DNA of 28,613 bases from an uncultured Aquimonas sp. Its GTDB lineage: Bacteria; Pseudomonadota; Gammaproteobacteria; Xanthomonadales; Xanthomonadaceae. The notes beneath the pieces were generated by a model, which saw nothing but the letters and a program-made list of their open reading frames with translations, was not told the origin of the DNA and ran no database searches. Positions 1-8,284 of this stretch are shown here, in pieces (position 1 is the stretch's first letter; every line of letters begins with the position of its first letter). Both the position numbers and the translations under genes were made by a program. The stretch lies in assembly GCA_946481615.1 (NCBI GenBank), contig CAMLOR010000016.1:1-28613 (forward strand), in the 5' to 3' direction.

Positions 1-1
1 C

Positions 2-937
2 GTGGTGCAGGTGATCGTGAAGATGGGCGGCGCCGTCTTCGCCATCGGCTTCATGGTGTGGAGCCTCGACAAAGGCTTCGACGGCTTCATCGCCGAGGCG
101 TGGAATGCCGAGAAGATGAAGCTCTTCGACTTCAGCTTCGACCTGACGAAAGCCACCGTGTGGGGCTTCATCTTCCTGGTGCTGTTCGAAGTCGTGCTCA
201 CCTTCCCGAAAGACCAGGTGCTGATGCAGCGCGTGCTGTCGACGAAGTCGGACAAAGAGGCCGGCCGCTCCATCTGGGCCTTCGCCGCCATCATGATCCC
301 CGGCGGCTTCGTCTTCTACATGATCGGCACGGCGCTCTTCTACTACTACCAGGCCAACCCGGAGCGCATGAACCCGCTCCTCCCCATCGACGCCACGTTC
401 CCACTCTTCATCGCGGCCGAACTGCCGATGGGCGTGACGGGCCTCATCATCGCCGGCATCTTCGCCGCCGCGATGGCCACCCTCTCCGGCATCATGAACT
501 CGGTGGCGACCCTCATCACCGTCGACTTCTACGACCGCTTCGCGAAAGACAAATCGCAGAAGAAAGGCGTCTTCTTCGCCGAAATGATGACCGTGCTGGT
601 CGGCCTCGTCGGCATCGGCGCCGCATTGGTGTTGTCACGCTTCGACGTGCATTCGTTGTTCGATGTGTCCATCGAACTCGCCGGCCTCCTCGGCGGCGGC
701 TTCGCCGGCGCTTACACGCTGGGCATGTTCACCAAACGCGCCAACTCCCCGGGCGTGGCCATCGGCATCACCAGCGCCATCGTCATCACCTTCATCGCGT
801 GGACCTACGACCTCGTCCACCCGTACTTCTACCTCGCGATCTCGATCCTCGTGTGCGTGGTGATCGGGTACTTCGCGAGCTACCTGTTCCCGGCGCCGCA
901 GCGGGATCTCAAAGGCCTGACGGTCTTCGACAAATAG
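2..937 (+). CDS. Sodium:solute symporter (SSS/SLC5 family), 5'-truncated
   Basis: This is the C-terminal 311 residues of a sodium-coupled inner-membrane transporter; the window edge removes the start. Family members usually run to about 500-550 residues, so roughly the first third or more is missing. The segment DQVLMQRVLSTKS (residues 71-83) matches the family's conserved D-Q-x-x-x-Q-R loop. The stretch AGIFAAAMATLSGIMNS (151-167) matches the conserved helix that helps form the sodium site. Further hydrophobic helices lie near residues 7-20, 52-68, 92-115, 195-211, 224-242, 252-267 and 276-295. The substrate (sugar, amino acid or other) cannot be read from this part. The reading frame is clean to the TAG stop. 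The next gene is about 290 bp away and unrelated, so I see no operon link downstream. Confidence 0.88.
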   Translation: MVQVIVKMGGAVFAIGFMVWSLDKGFDGFIAEAWNAEKMKLFDFSFDLTKATVWGFIFLVLFEVVLTFPKDQVLMQRVLSTKSDKEAGRSIWAFAAIMIPGGFVFYMIGTALFYYYQANPERMNPLLPIDATFPLFIAAELPMGVTGLIIAGIFAAAMATLSGIMNSVATLITVDFYDRFAKDKSQKKGVFFAEMMTVLVGLVGIGAALVLSRFDVHSLFDVSIELAGLLGGGFAGAYTLGMFTKRANSPGVAIGITSAIVITFIAWTYDLVHPYFYLAISILVCVVIGYFASYLFPAPQRDLKGLTVFDK

Positions 938-1226
938 GCGAGAACGCTCGGCATCAGTCGAGCGCCGCGTCATCGGCGCCTCTCGATGGCGAAAGAACCG
1001 GATTCCAGTCCGCTGGCGGTTGGTGCCCGCGTTTGCCGCATTCAATAGCGCGTTTCCACGTGCGGTTAGTCGTGCGTGGCCGTTTGATGCGCAGGTGCGT
1101 CGCGCACCATGCCATCCGGGGATCCGTCGCCCACCAAAGCGCTTTTGCTTCGCGTAGCACGCCGCCGGCTCTCTGAGCCACAAGAACAACAACACGATCC
1201 GGCCGCCGGATCATCGGGGAAAAATC
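938..1226. other. Intergenic region before the protease
   Basis: This stretch of 289 bases has no convincing gene. It presumably carries the promoter of the downstream protease operon, but I could not pick out clear -35/-10 boxes. The last bases before the ATG at 1227 include GGGGAAAA (1216-1223), a plausible ribosome binding site. Confidence 0.5.
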
Positions 1227-4130
1227 ATGACGAAGTCCCTGCTCTTCGCAGCAGTGCTGGCTGCTGCGTCCGTGTCTGCACACGCCGCCACCTGGACCAT
1301 CGGCAACGCCGCCGCCGTGCCTGGTCAAACCGTCAGCATCCCGATCGCATTCGCGGGCGATGGGGCCACGGAAGCCGCAGAGATCGACCTGACATTCGAT
1401 GAGGTTCGGGTATCGCTGCCGGTGCCTTCGGGAGAGATTCCGAACGCCAACGTCAGCGGCCAGTGCGCCCGCACCACCTCGAAGACCGTGTCCGGACTCG
1501 TCCACTCGGCTGGCGCCGCCTTGCCCCTCGCCCAGCAGACGGTGTGCATCATCCCGTTCACGGTGAAAAGCACGGCCCGATCCGGGCGGATTCCGTTGGC
1601 GGCCAGTTCGAAGGCGTGCGCCGCTGCGAGTGGCGCGCAGACCTGCACGATCACGGCCGGATGGATCGATGTCCAAGGCAACCCACCGGCTGTCTTCAAC
1701 GCACCGGAGCAACTCGAAACCGACAGCTTGGTGGTGTTGCTCAAATCCCAGGGTCCGACGGTGCAACAGGTGGTCTCGCACGACTATCGGGAGGATGCCG
1801 AGCGAGCGCCCCTGGAAGGGCTTCGCCAGGGCGTGCTTCGCGTCCGCGGGCCGAATGGCTATCCGGCAGCCGGTGATTTCCTCGCGCGCCTCCAGCGCAA
1901 CCCCGAGTCGGCCGAGGCGAAGGCCGAGCGTTACGTCACGGTTGACTTCGAGTCACGCGAAGCTCGAGAGAGGGCTCGGTCGTTGCTCAGCCAGGATCCC
2001 GCGGTCGAAAGTGTCGAGCCGGTAGTGGTCACGCCGGTCAATGAAGCGCGACCGCCCGAGAAAGCACAGCCTCTGGCGCACGCCAAAGGTGTAGCGGCCG
2101 GTTCGCAGGACTTCCTGGACGTCCTGAGCTTCAACGGTGCCTGGCTTCGTGCCGGTGGTTGGGGACTGGTCGCCGCCATCGACAACGGAATCGATCCGAA
2201 TCATGCCGAACTTCGCTCCTTCACGGGGCTGGATTCGGTCGGTGGCTCCAAGGTGGCCGGCGGCAACTATCTGCCTTTCTTCTCGCGCAACGTCGGGGGC
2301 CGTGGGCAGCCGGCAACCGACGTCGACGAAATCCAGCCCAGCGTGCAGCAGTCCATCAATGAAGAACCGTGCGACGCAGCGGATGGGGTGGATGATGGTT
2401 TGCTCAATTACGCTTTCGCTGGGCACGGGACGCACGTAGCCGGGTTGATTGCGGCGAACGCGATGGATGGAGGGTTACGTGGCGGATGTTCCCGATGCGG
2501 GTTGGTGATGGTCAAGCGCTCCGCTCTGTATTGCCACTTTGCCACCAATGCTGTTTTCCCGGGCATGTTCCCGAACATCGATGGTGAGGCCATCGAGCAC
2601 CTCTACAAGGTGGGCGTCCAGGTCATCAACATGTCGTACAGCAACGACGAGAACAACTGCCAGGAAGCGTCGAACAATCGTGTGTGCAAGGCGATCAGCA
2701 CCGCCTATCGCAACGATATCGTCATGGTCGCAGCGGCCGGCAACAATCGGCAGGAGTTGATATTTCCCGCACGCGATCCTCGCGTCGTGTCAGTCGGAGG
2801 GCTCGGCGCCTCGAACGAGTTCTGGGATGAGTCGCCCGGCAACAAACTCAGCTGTCCCTACGCAGACGGCCGTGAGTGCGGCTCAAACTTCGCCAAGTCA
2901 GCGACCCTCGGGCCTTGGCGCCAGGAGCTTGCCGCTCCTGCTACTTCGGTACGCTCGACGGTCTACCTCGGTCGCAACTGGAACACCACGATCGGATGTG
3001 GCGACTCCTTCGGTGATGGTGCTTCGAACGATGCACAAGGCGCCTGCACTGGAACCTCGATGTCGGCACCGGAAGTAGCGGGGCTTTACGGGCTGGTGAG
3101 ATCGATAAACCCCCTGATGCGTGCTGGCGACCCGGTCAATCAGGCCACTCCGGCCATACCGGATGGCATCCGCGAAGTCGTGGCGTCCACTTCCTCGCGA
3201 GCTGCCGCCGGCCAGCCCGAGAGTGCGCATGTCGGATTCGGCACGCCGAATGCCGCAGCAGCTGTGGCGAAGATGCTCGGCACCGTGCGCGGGACGCCGG
3301 TGCGCAACCGGGTCACGCCTTTGTTCGGAATGTACAGTTCCGGGGGCGGCGACTACGCGACGGTGGCCACGCCGCAAATGGCGATGGCACTGCATCTGTA
3401 TGCCACCAACGCATACCGCAGCGCCCACCAAGTGGGCGACACCTTCCTCGAGGGCGCGCCGGTGCCGGGTTATCCGGCCTTTCCCAACCCGGACCCGGAT
3501 GCCGGTGTTCCGCGTGCTCGCGCGCTCATCCTCACCACCGAGTTCAAGCCGACCATCTTGAACGGCATGCAGCCCGCTCCGGTCCCGCTGGTGCTGCTCG
3601 AGCGCAAACGCCAAGGCCCGGTGGCGTGCGACCTGTCCAGCCCTCTATGCCATGGCGACATTGTCGTGGCGCTCGAAAGCCAAGCCCAGGCGGCAGTCAA
3701 CGCCGGCTACTCGTACGGCGGCCTGCAGGGCTACATCTACCCGACTTGCTCGCCTTCTCCTGCCTGCATCCCGGCCGGCACGCAAGCACTGCATGTCAAG
3801 TGCAAGCTTGCTGCGCAGGACTGCGCCACCTTCCTGGAATCAGAACGGGCGAATTTTGAGGCAGCGGGATACACATCGAACTTCCTCTCGGGCCCGTCTA
3901 GCGTCATTGGCTACGCTTATCCCGTGACCGACTCCGATGCCGATGGATTGGCCGATGGCTTCGAATACGCCGTCGGTACCTCGCCAGCCGACGCCGATTC
4001 CGACGACGATGGTCTGTCAGATGCGACGGAATACCCGTTGACCGGTGTGCCAACGTCCGATCCGTGCGCGGGCCAGAACCTGACCTGCCTGCTCGGCCAG
4101 CATTTCATTTTCGCCAACGGCTTCGAGTGA
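1227..4130 (+). CDS. Secreted S8 (subtilisin-like) serine protease with FANGFE tail
   Basis: This 967-residue protein is a predicted exported endopeptidase. Residues 1-20 form a Sec signal peptide ending AHA. Residues 21-150 are a beta-rich region with paired cysteines, vaguely cohesin-like. Residues about 200-268 look like an inhibitor-type propeptide. The catalytic domain follows: Asp319 in AAIDNGID, His400 in GHGTHVAG, oxyanion Asn506 in AAAGNN and Ser611 in GTSMSAPE. All four are intact and in the canonical order. Many extra cysteines suggest a disulfide-stabilised extracellular enzyme. Near the C-terminus, residues about 903-940 carry two D-x-D-x-D-G-x-x-D type calcium-binding (thrombospondin type 3-like) repeats. 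The protein ends exactly in FANGFE, a tail I associate with exported proteins of Lysobacterales. The start is supported by a GGGGA ribosome binding site. Three small exported paralogues follow after 22 bp and are probably co-transcribed. Confidence 0.93.
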   Translation: MTKSLLFAAVLAAASVSAHAATWTIGNAAAVPGQTVSIPIAFAGDGATEAAEIDLTFDEVRVSLPVPSGEIPNANVSGQCARTTSKTVSGLVHSAGAALPLAQQTVCIIPFTVKSTARSGRIPLAASSKACAAASGAQTCTITAGWIDVQGNPPAVFNAPEQLETDSLVVLLKSQGPTVQQVVSHDYREDAERAPLEGLRQGVLRVRGPNGYPAAGDFLARLQRNPESAEAKAERYVTVDFESREARERARSLLSQDPAVESVEPVVVTPVNEARPPEKAQPLAHAKGVAAGSQDFLDVLSFNGAWLRAGGWGLVAAIDNGIDPNHAELRSFTGLDSVGGSKVAGGNYLPFFSRNVGGRGQPATDVDEIQPSVQQSINEEPCDAADGVDDGLLNYAFAGHGTHVAGLIAANAMDGGLRGGCSRCGLVMVKRSALYCHFATNAVFPGMFPNIDGEAIEHLYKVGVQVINMSYSNDENNCQEASNNRVCKAISTAYRNDIVMVAAAGNNRQELIFPARDPRVVSVGGLGASNEFWDESPGNKLSCPYADGRECGSNFAKSATLGPWRQELAAPATSVRSTVYLGRNWNTTIGCGDSFGDGASNDAQGACTGTSMSAPEVAGLYGLVRSINPLMRAGDPVNQATPAIPDGIREVVASTSSRAAAGQPESAHVGFGTPNAAAAVAKMLGTVRGTPVRNRVTPLFGMYSSGGGDYATVATPQMAMALHLYATNAYRSAHQVGDTFLEGAPVPGYPAFPNPDPDAGVPRARALILTTEFKPTILNGMQPAPVPLVLLERKRQGPVACDLSSPLCHGDIVVALESQAQAAVNAGYSYGGLQGYIYPTCSPSPACIPAGTQALHVKCKLAAQDCATFLESERANFEAAGYTSNFLSGPSSVIGYAYPVTDSDADGLADGFEYAVGTSPADADSDDDGLSDATEYPLTGVPTSDPCAGQNLTCLLGQHFIFANGFE

Positions 4131-4152
4131 AGAAATGGACACAGGAGCTTCT

Positions 4153-4650
4153 ATGAAATCGATGACCATGTTCGCAATGCTGGCCTTGGCCTGCATTGCA
4201 TGGAGCGGAACGGTTAGCGCGCAGGGATACAACTTACGCACCGTGCCTTCTACTCCGCAGGCGGGCGCACCGTTCGTGGCAGCCTTCGACAATACCGATT
4301 GCGCGGTCTGGATGCTGCTGCCCGATGCCGAGCCACCACTCGTGACAGTGCAGGGGAGCCTAGTGCGCTTGGAGGTCGACCGACTCACCTCCGCGAACTG
4401 TCCCGTTCCATTGTGGATCAATACGCTGAGCGTGCCGGGTCTCCCTGCTGGCAGCTATCAGTTGGAGCTGGTTGCACGAGGGTATCTGCATCCCGGCAAC
4501 GACCTCCTGGTCCAAACGATTGCCTTCCAGGTCGCGCCTGCGGTCGCGGCGAGCACTTTCACTGTTCCCGCCGACAACAAGGTTGCCTTGGCAACGCTGA
4601 TCGGGTTGATGCTGAGCTTGGGCTACGCACTGTCACGAGAAAAGAAATGA
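4153..4650 (+). CDS. Small exported protein with C-terminal anchor, tandem paralogue 1
   Basis: This 165-residue protein of unknown function has a signal peptide (MKSMTMFAML to VSA-Q), a roughly 105-residue beta-rich domain, and a C-terminal FTVP-type spacer, hydrophobic helix and basic end (SREKK). The tail layout resembles PEP-CTERM or IPTL-CTERM sorting signals, although the signature residues are not identical. The ATG at 4153 is preferred over an in-frame ATG at 4135, because ACAGGAG (4141-4147) lies just upstream of it as a ribosome binding site. The domain keeps two cysteines shared by all three paralogues, one in the T-D-C segment and one in the N-C segment, so a disulfide is likely. 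It begins 22 bp after the protease, and its stop overlaps the next paralogue's start as ATGA. I do not recognise a named family. Confidence 0.82.
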   Translation: MKSMTMFAMLALACIAWSGTVSAQGYNLRTVPSTPQAGAPFVAAFDNTDCAVWMLLPDAEPPLVTVQGSLVRLEVDRLTSANCPVPLWINTLSVPGLPAGSYQLELVARGYLHPGNDLLVQTIAFQVAPAVAASTFTVPADNKVALATLIGLMLSLGYALSREKK

Positions 4651-5186
4651 GAGTGAATCGCCGATCACGCTGGCCAGGTTGTCGCTCGATCAGCCTCTTC
4701 GCGATGCTGGCCCTGGTCGGCATTGCGTGGAGCGGAACGGCCAGCGCGCAATACAACTTGCGCACGGTGCCCTCTACCCCTCAGGCGGGCGCGCCCTTTG
4801 TAGCGGCCTTCGACGACACAGACTGCGTGGACTGGATACTGGTCCCGGACGCCGAGCCTCCTGTTGTGACGGTACAGGGTTCCGTTGTGCGCCTGGAAGT
4901 CGACCGCGTCACCGTGGTGAACTGCTCCATCCAACCGCGGACGAACACGTTGAGTGTGCCGGCGCTGCCTGTCGGCAACTACCAGTTGGAACTCATCGGG
5001 CGAGCCTACCGGTCCCCCGGCAACGACCTCTTGATCGAGACGGCCACTTTCCACGTCGCGCTTGCCGTCACGGCAAGCAGGTTCACTATTCCCGCCAACG
5101 GCAAAATGTCATTGGCGATGCTGGCCGGGTTGATGTTGAGCCTGGGCTACGCACTGTCTCGCCGCCGACACCGGAGCTTTCAATGA
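4647..5186 (+). CDS. Small exported protein with C-terminal anchor, tandem paralogue 2
   Basis: This 179-residue protein is a clear tandem duplicate of the preceding gene. Both share YNLRTVPSTPQAGAPFVAAF, VTVQGS, LEVDR, LSVP-LP, YQLEL and PGNDLL at the same spacing without gaps. It differs in a longer, arginine-rich N-terminus (MRVNRRSRWPGCRS) before the hydrophobic signal segment, and in a longer basic tail (SRRRHRSFQ) after the C-terminal helix. The start ATG (4647) overlaps the previous stop as ATGA, which implies translational coupling; a downstream start inside the signal peptide is possible. Function is unknown. The anchored topology and gene order suggest cell-surface or periplasmic display together with the two sister proteins and the protease. 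Confidence 0.82.
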   Translation: MRVNRRSRWPGCRSISLFAMLALVGIAWSGTASAQYNLRTVPSTPQAGAPFVAAFDDTDCVDWILVPDAEPPVVTVQGSVVRLEVDRVTVVNCSIQPRTNTLSVPALPVGNYQLELIGRAYRSPGNDLLIETATFHVALAVTASRFTIPANGKMSLAMLAGLMLSLGYALSRRRHRSFQ

Positions 5187-5680
5187 AATCGATGATCAGG
5201 TGCACAACGCTGGCTTTGGCCAGCGTCGCATCGAGCGGAATTGCTGGCGAGTTGGGCTACAACCTGCGCACCGTACCTGCTACTCCGCAGGAAGGCGCAC
5301 CGTTCGTTGCGGCTTTCGACAGCAATGCATGCGAAGCCTGGGTATTGCCGCCACAGGGCGAGCCCACTGTTGTGACGGTGCAGGGCTCAACCGTTCATCT
5401 GGAAGTCGATCGCATCAGCATCTTCAATTGCTCCTATCCATCGGGGACGGAGACGCTGAGCGTGCCGGCACTGCCGGCTGGCACTTATCAGTTGGAACTC
5501 ATCGGGCGAGCGTACCAATCCCCTGGCAACGACCTGTTGGCCCAGACGATCACCTTCCAGGTCGGGCCGGAGGTAACGACAAACACTTCCACCGTTTCCG
5601 CCAACAACAAGCTCGCCTTGGCGACCTTGGTTGGCCTGATCCTGAGCCTCGGCTGCACCTTGTATCGAAGGCGAGCGTGA
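5183..5680 (+). CDS. Small exported protein with C-terminal anchor, tandem paralogue 3
   Basis: This third paralogue (165 residues) has a signal peptide ending near IAG-E. It has the same gapless domain, starting YNLRTVPATPQ, and a C-terminal hydrophobic helix ending in YRRRA. The ATG at 5183 overlaps the TGA of paralogue 2, and CCGGAG (5171-5176) supplies a ribosome binding site. It is somewhat more diverged: the D-T-D-C segment of the others is S-N-A-C here, and the P-D-A-E-P-P segment is P-Q-G-E-P-T. Both shared cysteines remain. It is probably the last gene of the protease operon, because the following 90 bp contain no gene and then a decayed radC end. No function can be assigned from sequence alone. 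Confidence 0.82.
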   Translation: MKSMIRCTTLALASVASSGIAGELGYNLRTVPATPQEGAPFVAAFDSNACEAWVLPPQGEPTVVTVQGSTVHLEVDRISIFNCSYPSGTETLSVPALPAGTYQLELIGRAYQSPGNDLLAQTITFQVGPEVTTNTSTVSANNKLALATLVGLILSLGCTLYRRRA

Positions 5681-5773
5681 GGGCGGTTGGCTGGGTCAGA
5701 GCAGTTCGCGGATAGGAATAGGCGTCTCCATTCTTCATTCGGAGGCTGCCGAAAGGTGCGTCATTGCGATGGA

Positions 5774-5947
5774 GCGGCAGGTCATCCGAGTGGCGTGGCA
5801 GTGCCGAGCGCGGAAGACATCGCGTTGACGGCGCGTCTGCGCGAGGCTCTGGCCTTGTTCGAGGTGCGGTTGCTGGAGCACTTCGTGGTGGGTGAGGGCG
5901 CAGTGGCGGCCGCCCCGGCGGCACTGGCTGCGCGACGCCGTCGATGA
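5774..5947 (+). pseudogene. radC: Remnant of a RadC-type (JAB/MPN) protein, C-terminal end
   Basis: One frame here reads [20 protein letters not shown], continues through [21 protein letters not shown] and stops shortly after. This matches the C-terminal third of RadC/UPF0758 proteins, whose usual sequence is H-N-H-P-S-G, then D-x-x-L-T, then D-H-x-V-V-G-D. The first histidine of the metal motif is replaced (A-G-H-P-S-G). Nothing upstream in this frame resembles the helix-hairpin-helix or core MPN domain, so most of the gene is gone. The codon pattern is still protein-like, which suggests relatively recent truncation. It is not expected to be functional. Confidence 0.65.
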
Positions 5948-6070
5948 GCGTGTCGCCGTTGGCGTGCGACGCTGCCTCTGCGCGCGCTGGACATCACTGA
6001 CACAGTTCCCGGCGCGAAATGATCGGCGTGCTGGTGTTTACCAGGCTCGGACTCGACCCGCAGCGCACAC

Positions 6071-6076
6071 TACAAT
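6071..6076 (+). promoter_or_regulatory. Possible -10 box upstream of the HIT gene
   Basis: TACAAT lies about 40 bases before the chosen start of the HIT gene and resembles a sigma-70 -10 element. The matching -35 region is poor (CGGACT at 6048-6053, 17-base spacer), so the assignment is weak. Confidence 0.25.
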
Positions 6077-6116
6077 CCTTCTTGCGTCGACCTGCCGACT
6101 GGCCTGGAGAAGGCAA

Positions 6117-6632
6117 TTGATCGAACTTCCCGTAAGAGATCCCTGCGACCTGTGCGAGGGGATGGCAGGGCGCGAAGAACGATGGGCGGTCGTGGATGAA
6201 AGCGAACATACGCTCACCGTGGTCAATCCGTGGCAATTCGAGATTGGTCAGTGTTGCGTCATCACGCGACGGCATGTCGCGACGCTGCTCGATCTTTCCG
6301 ATCAGGAATGCAGCGCCATCATGACCTCGGCCAAGCGAGTCGCGGAGGCGCTCGTCAAGGCTTATCGGCCGCTCGGAATACTCACGTTCCAGAACAACGG
6401 GGTCTACAGCGGGCAGGAAACACCGCATTTCCATTTTCATGTCGTGCCCCGGCAGAAGGGCAGCGATTGGGGCATCGGCCCACCTCAGCTCGCGACATTC
6501 GATGGTGCCGGACGGCAACGGGGTACCGCGCACGATCCGAGCGCAGATGCGCAGCGCCGGGAGCGGGTTCGAGTTTCTGCGGAACAACTTGCTGCAACCG
6601 CAGAGCTGATTCGTTCGAATCTGCCGGGTTAG
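6117..6632 (+). CDS. HIT-family (histidine triad) protein
   Basis: This is a cytoplasmic nucleotide hydrolase or transferase of the HIT superfamily, acting on nucleotidyl phosphoramidates or dinucleotides; the exact substrate is unknown. At 171 residues it is a usual length. The triad H-F-H-F-H-V-V is at residues 104-110, with the middle His106 as the expected nucleophile. N-terminal Cys10 and Cys13 (CDLC) match the zinc-binding pair seen in many HIT proteins. The segment ITRRHVATLLDLSDQE (49-64) is the typical region before the core helix. I chose TTG at 6117 as start because GGAGAAGG (6106-6113) sits directly upstream and homology begins right there; no ATG fits. The gene stands alone: a radC remnant lies before it, and a convergent gene follows beyond a hairpin. 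Confidence 0.88.
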   Translation: MIELPVRDPCDLCEGMAGREERWAVVDESEHTLTVVNPWQFEIGQCCVITRRHVATLLDLSDQECSAIMTSAKRVAEALVKAYRPLGILTFQNNGVYSGQETPHFHFHVVPRQKGSDWGIGPPQLATFDGAGRQRGTAHDPSADAQRRERVRVSAEQLAATAELIRSNLPG

Positions 6633-6732
6633 CCGGATTTCTCTGGCAAGCGGCCGCCGTTGGAAGTTCATTGGGCCAGCTCATGCACGTGAGCGTCTTG
6701 CGCTTTCAAGCTGAACATGCACCGCATACGTG

Positions 6733-6757
6733 GCTCGCTCTCCATTGGAGAGCGAGC
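6733..6757. terminator. Hairpin between convergent genes
   Basis: The arms GCTCGCTCTCC and GGAGAGCGAGC pair perfectly over 11 bp with a 3-base loop (ATT). It lies about 100 bases after the HIT stop and about 80 bases after the minus-strand SnoaL-like stop, so it could terminate either. I see no clear T-run on either side. Confidence 0.5.
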
Positions 6758-6838
6758 GCGAGTTCGAACCTGCGCGATGGGTCTGTACGCAGTTCAGCCC
6801 AATCGTTGGTATGAGGGTGCTTCGATCTTCCGTCGCCC

Positions 6839-7390
6839 TCAGCGATCCTTGGCATCAGCCGCGCTGCTGCCGTTGGAGGGCGGCGCGGCAGTCGTCTGCA
6901 GCATCCCCAGCTGTTTCATCAACCCAAGCGAATTGGCGCAGGTCCACTCCTCGGCGATTCGCCCATCGGCCAGTCGGAACAGCGTCGTGCCGGTCATCTC
7001 CACCGCTCGGCCGGTCGCCGGAATGCCATTGCCGGTGCCGGTGTTGGTTCCGCGCGCCGTCCACCGCACGGCCACCATGTCCTGCTCGGCAACCTGCTTG
7101 TCGACCGTGATGTTGAGGTCCGGGAACGCGTCGCGCCATCCCCTGGCTTCGGCCATGCCCTGGGCATGGGTGAAGGTTGCATTCCCACCGTGTCCAACGA
7201 AGTTTTCGCTGTACGGCACTTCGAACCGGCCCTGATTGAGACCTTCCTCGTAAACCCTGCGGGTGATCGACTTGTTGAGATCGAGAGACTCGGCGCCAGC
7301 TCCGTCGGATGCATTGGCGCCGCACGGAATTGCGCCGGAAACAGCGAAGAAAGTTGCGGTCGCGGACAGCAGGATGTTGTAGATCTTCAT
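6839..7390 (-). CDS. Secreted SnoaL-like (ester cyclase/NTF2-fold) protein
   Basis: This protein of 183 residues has an export signal (MKIYNILLSATATFFAVSGA, cleavage near residues 23-28) and a SnoaL-like domain. Recognisable blocks are residues 63-67 (NFVGH), W85-R-D-A-F-P-D-L (the family's typical E-x-x-x-x-x-x-A-F-P-D segment), W110-T-A-R-G-T and the G-R-I-A-E-E-W block at 143-149. The fold is the NTF2-like cone used by polyketide cyclases and many proteins of unknown role; no substrate can be named. The ATG at 7390 is chosen over one 51 bases upstream because it gives a proper signal peptide and has GGGAG in front. The response regulator gene ends 132 bases upstream on the same strand, so this gene may be its target or co-transcribed. 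Confidence 0.82.
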   Translation of the reverse strand: MKIYNILLSATATFFAVSGAIPCGANASDGAGAESLDLNKSITRRVYEEGLNQGRFEVPYSENFVGHGGNATFTHAQGMAEARGWRDAFPDLNITVDKQVAEQDMVAVRWTARGTNTGTGNGIPATGRAVEMTGTTLFRLADGRIAEEWTCANSLGLMKQLGMLQTTAAPPSNGSSAADAKDR

Positions 7391-7522
7391 GATCGGCTCC
7401 CAAACGCAGAAGTGCGTGGTGCGGATGATGAGGTTCTTCAAACTTGCCCGCGCGGCATTGGTGACAGGCGGAGGTGGAGGTGTGGGGAATGGAGGCCGCG
7501 CGGTGACGGGCCTTGCCGTTGC

Positions 7523-8284
7523 TCAGCGAATCAGCGCATCGAGTGCCGCCCGATAGCGCCGGCTTCCGTTCACCTGCGCGCCATTCTTGAGCAGAACGAC
7601 GAAGTCGCCGTTGAAGAGCGGCTGCACTTCGCGGATCTGGGCGATGCTGACGATCGCCGCGCGCGATACGCGAATGAAGCGCTGTGGATCGAGGCGGGCT
7701 TCCAGGCTGGTCATCGTCTCGCGCAGCAGGTGCTGTTTGGCGCCCGTATGAATCTCGACATAGTTTCCCGCCGCAACGATGCGATCGATTTCGGCGATGT
7801 CGAGCAGTCGGACGCGTCCCTCGGAACGGATCGCGAGTCGCTCCGGGTAATTCGGACGCTCGCCGCGATCGATCCGTTTCAAGGCCTCGGAAACGCGCCG
7901 GACGAAGCTGTCATCCGGATGGGCCAGGTGCGAGCGGGCGCGCTGTAGTGCGCGGCGAAAACGCTCCGGATCGATCGGCTTGAGCACGTAATCGATGGCC
8001 TGGGCGTCGAAGGCCCGCACGGCGTGCTGATCGAAGGCGGTGACGAACACGACTGCCGGCATGCGGTTTCCCCCGACGGCCTCGATCACCGCAAATCCGT
8101 CGAGTTCGGGCATCTGCACGTCGAGAAAGACCAGGTCGGGCGAAAGCGTGCCGATCGCGGCGATCGCCGATGCACCGTCTCCGCACTCTCCGACGACTTC
8201 GATATCCGGCTCCTGCCCGAGCAGTCGCAGTATCCCGCGACGGGCGACCGGTTCGTCGTCGACGATCAACACTCGGAGGGTCAT
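7523..8284 (-). CDS. LytTR-family response regulator
   Basis: This 253-residue DNA-binding response regulator pairs with the histidine kinase encoded just upstream. The receiver domain (residues 3-118) has the acidic pair Asp9-Asp10-Glu11, the phosphoacceptor Asp55 in LVFLDVQMPELDGF, Thr83 in VTAFD and Lys102 in YVLKPID. All are intact. After a linker, the LytTR domain (about 150-250) shows RLAIRSEGRVRLLDIAEIDR, then VEIHTG, then RFIRVSRAAIVSIAQI and a final R-R-Y-R segment. The ATG overlaps the kinase stop as ATGA, so the two are translationally coupled. Such regulators bind direct repeats upstream of few targets. The neighbouring SnoaL-like gene is the nearest candidate, but I did not identify an operator. 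Confidence 0.93.
   Translation of the reverse strand: MTLRVLIVDDEPVARRGILRLLGQEPDIEVVGECGDGASAIAAIGTLSPDLVFLDVQMPELDGFAVIEAVGGNRMPAVVFVTAFDQHAVRAFDAQAIDYVLKPIDPERFRRALQRARSHLAHPDDSFVRRVSEALKRIDRGERPNYPERLAIRSEGRVRLLDIAEIDRIVAAGNYVEIHTGAKQHLLRETMTSLEARLDPQRFIRVSRAAIVSIAQIREVQPLFNGDFVVLLKNGAQVNGSRRYRAALDALIR

Noticed and set aside
4153..5680. Reading the three paralogues as one frameshifted gene
   Set aside because: Each has its own signal peptide, full domain and terminal helix, with clean ATGA junctions.
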